Shown piece after piece: positions 7,636-9,225 of a stretch of DNA of 9,225 nt. How positions within the stretch are numbered: the stretch's first letter is position 1; each line of letters begins with the position of its first letter. The DNA is taken from contig JBLHKZ010000228.1 of the NCBI GenBank assembly GCA_047618185.1, positions 1-9,225 of the forward strand, written 5' to 3'. Position numbers and translations under genes: made by a program. Source of the DNA: JAYPEY01 sp047618185 (GTDB lineage: Bacteria > Verrucomicrobiota > Verrucomicrobiia > Limisphaerales > JAYPEY01). Below the pieces are notes generated by a model that did no database searches, was not told the origin of the DNA, and worked only from the letters and a program-made list of their open reading frames with translations.

Positions 7636-7663
7636 GGCCGTCTCGGCGAAAGGACAACGATGA
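7526..7663 (+). CDS. Orphan signal-peptide ORF (45 residues, no mature protein)
   Basis: Starts at ATG with repeat-derived AAAGGA upstream, exactly as the esterase at 8091 does. Residues 1-36 match the esterase leader except for one L-to-F change (LLPCFLCIPWLL). It then runs MPWAVSAKGQR and stops: a full signal peptide with a good AVSA cleavage site and only four residues beyond. Its TGA overlaps the ATG of the GxxExxY gene as ATGA, an arrangement typical of translational coupling. It could be the remnant of a secreted gene whose body was replaced by GxxExxY, or a leader duplicated with that gene's arrival. Expression is plausible but unproven. Confidence 0.5.
   Translation: MKSETERIRRKFSLFPDRIRKRLLPCFLCIPWLLMPWAVSAKGQR
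7649..7654 (+). promoter_or_regulatory. Ribosome binding site for the GxxExxY gene
   Basis: AAAGGA, 5 nt before ATG 7660, lies inside the last codons of the orphan leader ORF. It supports ATG 7660 over the upstream in-frame ATG at 7600, which would translate the repeat right arm in a different frame. Confidence 0.6.
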
Positions 7664-8037
7664 CTGAACTGCTATATGAGGATGAGACGTTTGCCTTGCG
7701 GGGCGCATTCTTTGAGGTCTACAAGGAGAAGGGATGTGGATTTCTGGAATCGGTTTTTCAGGAGTGCTTGGAGATCGAGTTGGGGCTGCGGGAGATCTTG
7801 TTCGTTCCCAAACCGAAGCTGGAACTGGAATACAAGGGGCGCAAGTTGCAGTCGTATTTTCAACCGGACCTGATTTGTTTCGATAAGATCGTGGTGGAAT
7901 TGAAGGCGGTTGCCGCGCTGGGCGACGATCACCGCGCGCAGCTTCACAATTACTTGAAGGCGGGTTCGTATCGGCTTGGTTTGCTGGTGAATTTTGGCGC
8001 CCACCCCAAGGTGGAGATTGAACGGATTATCCGCTGA
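7660..8037 (+). CDS. GxxExxY-family protein (PD-(D/E)XK-like fold)
   Basis: Small protein of 125 residues, the usual family length. The family signature appears as G27-F-L-E30-S-V-F33, with Phe in place of the final Tyr. Downstream, D70 in FQPDL, E80-L-K82 in VVELKA, then HRAQLHNYLKAGSYRLGLLVNFG form the conserved core that links the family to PD-(D/E)XK nucleases (PDDEXK_3). The D...ExK residues are all present, so a metal-dependent nucleic-acid activity is possible, but the family's function is not established to my knowledge. There is no signal peptide in this frame, so it is probably cytoplasmic, unlike every neighbour. Start ATG 7660 overlaps the stop of the orphan leader ORF and has its own ribosome binding site. 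The gene lies between two nearly identical leader copies, which suggests it arrived by insertion or segmental duplication and has no role in polysaccharide breakdown. Confidence 0.9.
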   Translation: MTELLYEDETFALRGAFFEVYKEKGCGFLESVFQECLEIELGLREILFVPKPKLELEYKGRKLQSYFQPDLICFDKIVVELKAVAALGDDHRAQLHNYLKAGSYRLGLLVNFGAHPKVEIERIIR

Positions 8038-8042
8038 AGAAT

Positions 8043-8200
8043 TTAACAACCACGGAAGGCACGGAATACACGGAAAGGAATTCAATTAAGATGAAATCAG
8101 AAACCGAGCGAATCAGGAGGAAGTTCAGTTTGTTCCCAGATCGAATCAGAAAACGTCTTCTTCCGTGTCTTCTGTGCATTCCGTGGTTGTTAATGCCTTG
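8043..8200 (+). repeat. Leader inverted-repeat module, copy 5 (esterase); downstream half of the direct repeat
   Basis: The perfect 15-bp ends TTAACAACCACGGAA (8043-8057) and its complement (8179-8193) continue inward as imperfectly paired CACGGAA units. Bases 8045-8200 match 7480-7635 with 4 mismatches. The left arm starts 5 nt after the GxxExxY stop. The right arm encodes the esterase signal-peptide core LLPCLLCIPWLL. Confidence 0.95.
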
Positions 8201-9068
8201 CCGGGTTTCGGCCGCGCCGAACGCCGATGCACGGACGGTGGTGCCGAAGGAAGTCGTGGAACGGTTGGACGCCCGGCGCGACGTGACCTATGCGCGCTAC
8301 GGGGATCGGACGCTGGAGATGGATATCTATCGGCCAAAGGCGGCGAAGGGCGAGCTTCCGGCGGTTGTCTGCATCCATGGGGGCGGTTGGGCCAAGGGCA
8401 ATCGCAGGGGCCATGAGAGGTTGGCCCAGGCGATCGCGGCGCGGGGATTTGTCGGCGTGACCATTTCGTATCGTCTGAGCGGCGAGGCGCCGTTTCCCGC
8501 CGCGATTCACGACTGCAAGGCGGTCGTTCGTTTCCTGCGGGCCAACGCGAAACAATTCGGAATCGACGCGGAGAAGATCGGCGCGATCGGTCTTTCGGCG
8601 GGCGGTCATCTGACGGCCTTGCTGGCAACCTCCGGCGGCGTGGCGGAACTGGAGGGCGACGGCGGTAACGCGGAATTCAGCAGCGCGATCCAGGCGGCGG
8701 TTCCGATGGGAGCCCAGACGGATCTGCTTTCTCAGCGCACACGGGACATTTCGAAAATTGAAGCGCGCGGAAAGATCTGGCGGCAATTTCTGGGCGGCGC
8801 TCAGGAGGACCGGCGGGCGACCTATCGAATTGCTTCGCCGCTGCAGCATCTTGACGCGAACGATCCGCCGTGCTGGTTCCTGACGGGCGAGACCGACGAC
8901 CCCAGCACGCACGCGGACAAATTCCGCGAGCGAATGAAGGCGCTCGGGATTCTGGCCGATCTCACCGTGATCGAAGGCGCGCCGCATCCTTTTCTGGGAA
9001 AGCAGGTGTGGTTTGACCAGACGATTGACACGGCGGACAAGTTCTTCAGCAAGACTTTGAAGGAGTGA
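8091..9068 (+). CDS. Exported alpha/beta-hydrolase esterase (carboxylesterase/acetylesterase-like)
   Basis: Secreted serine esterase of 325 residues. Start ATG 8091 has AAAGGA upstream and lies 69 nt before the repeat right arm. Signal peptide: long basic region (RIRRKF...RIRKR), core LLPCLLCIPWLL, cleavage near RVSAA. The mature protein has the esterase/lipase alpha/beta-hydrolase plan: oxyanion-hole motif H96-G-G-G, nucleophile elbow G-L-S169-A-G-G, probable acid D269 or D270 in TGETDDPS, and H299 in APHPF. The VTYARYGDRTLEMDIYRP opening and HGGGW are typical of secreted hormone-sensitive-lipase-like or feruloyl/acetylxylan-type esterases. In a sulfatase cluster the natural guess is removal of acetyl or other acyl groups from the same polysaccharide; that is inference. 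The first 36 residues are nearly the same as those of the orphan ORF at 7526, while the mature part has no counterpart there. Confidence 0.9.
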   Translation: MKSETERIRRKFSLFPDRIRKRLLPCLLCIPWLLMPCRVSAAPNADARTVVPKEVVERLDARRDVTYARYGDRTLEMDIYRPKAAKGELPAVVCIHGGGWAKGNRRGHERLAQAIAARGFVGVTISYRLSGEAPFPAAIHDCKAVVRFLRANAKQFGIDAEKIGAIGLSAGGHLTALLATSGGVAELEGDGGNAEFSSAIQAAVPMGAQTDLLSQRTRDISKIEARGKIWRQFLGGAQEDRRATYRIASPLQHLDANDPPCWFLTGETDDPSTHADKFRERMKALGILADLTVIEGAPHPFLGKQVWFDQTIDTADKFFSKTLKE

Positions 9069-9071
9069 TTG

Positions 9072-9205
9072 TTCAACCACGGAATACACGGAAGGGAGCA
9101 CAGATTATGAAATCAAAGACGGGAATTCAGGACATCGGCGACCCACGGTGGAAGCGGCTGCGGCTGCAATTTCTTCTTCCGTGTTTTCTGTGTATTCCGT
9201 GGTTC
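9072..9205 (+). repeat. Leader inverted-repeat module, copy 6 (3'-most gene)
   Basis: AACCACGGAATACAC (9075-9089) and its exact complement (9190-9204) form a 15-bp perfect inverted repeat. The left arm begins within 6 nt of the esterase stop and ends in a ribosome binding site, AGGGAG (9093-9098), that differs from the AAAGGA of other copies. The right arm 9176-9204 encodes LPCFLCIPWF. Confidence 0.9.
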
Positions 9206-9225
9206 GAGTCTTTCGGCAGACCGGC
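9107..9225 (+). CDS. Exported protein, 3' partial (signal peptide only visible)
   Basis: An open frame of 39 codons runs off the window end. ATG 9107 has AGGGAG 8 nt upstream and is exactly 69 nt before the repeat right arm, so the LPC motif falls at residues 24-26 as in its siblings. MKS and T5 match the esterase leader, while the rest of the basic region (WKRLRL) differs. The hydrophobic core is QFLLPCFLCIPWF. What enzyme follows cannot be seen; by context another sulfatase or carbohydrate-active enzyme is likely. Confidence 0.7.
   Translation, partial: MKSKTGIQDIGDPRWKRLRLQFLLPCFLCIPWFESFGRP

Noticed and set aside
7600..7659. Upstream in-frame ATG start for the GxxExxY gene
   Set aside because: The added residues (LSVYSVVVNALG) are the repeat right arm read in another frame; ATG 7660 has its own ribosome binding site and gives the usual family length.
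7640..7670. Frameshift that would fuse the orphan signal peptide to GxxExxY and export it
   Set aside because: No slippery heptamer is visible, and the ATGA overlap with its own ribosome binding site explains the arrangement more simply.
8043..8193. Miniature transposon with terminal inverted repeats and TTAA target duplication
   Set aside because: TTAA at both ends occurs only in this copy; the other copies lack consistent flanking duplications, and the right arm is under coding constraint. Ancient origin from such an element remains possible.
8190..9101. Long minus-strand open frame (303 codons) opposite the esterase
   Set aside because: It is antisense to a well-supported esterase and has no recognisable motifs.
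7480..9205. CRISPR array
   Set aside because: The repeated units are inverted arms around coding sequence at gene-length intervals, without regular spacers or cas genes.

Overview
The window is a tightly packed, one-strand array of genes for exported enzymes: four type I sulfatases, one alpha/beta-hydrolase esterase, one small GxxExxY-family protein, and the first 39 codons of a further exported protein. So many secreted sulfatases together, moderately high GC and clear Shine-Dalgarno sites suggest a polysaccharide-degrading member of the Planctomycetota/Verrucomicrobiota group. This taxonomic call is inference; no marker gene is present.

Layout: sulfatase 1 (2-1621, 5' end outside the window), sulfatase 2 with a C-terminal extra domain (1704-3665), sulfatase 3 (3707-5131), sulfatase 4 with a Lys-rich insert and a C-terminal extra domain (5174-7480), an orphan 45-residue signal-peptide ORF (7526-7663) overlapping a GxxExxY gene (7660-8037), an esterase (8091-9068), and the start of another exported protein (9107-9225). 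The likely joint task is removal of sulfate and ester groups from a sulfated, acylated polysaccharide outside the cytoplasm.

The most striking feature is what joins the genes. From 1663 onward, every gene boundary carries the same inverted-repeat module. Its left arm (type AACCACGGAATACACGGAA, running into AGGAATTCA) fills nearly all of the intergenic space and supplies the ribosome binding site. Its right arm (type TTCCGTG...TTCCGTGGTTG) lies inside the coding sequence and encodes the hydrophobic core of the signal peptide, always in the same frame, as P-C-x-x-C-[I/L]-P-W. In five of six copies the start codon lies exactly 69 nt before the right arm; in the sixth it is 72 nt if TTG is the start. 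The enzyme bodies behind these leaders belong to different families and sulfatase subtypes, so the leader has spread or been homogenised independently of the genes it serves. It looks like a portable translation-start plus secretion-leader cassette. The GxxExxY gene lies between two copies of one such leader that are 156 bp long with 4 mismatches, and the upstream copy is a complete signal peptide with no mature protein.

No RNA genes, CRISPR array, integrase/transposase or convincing terminator was seen.
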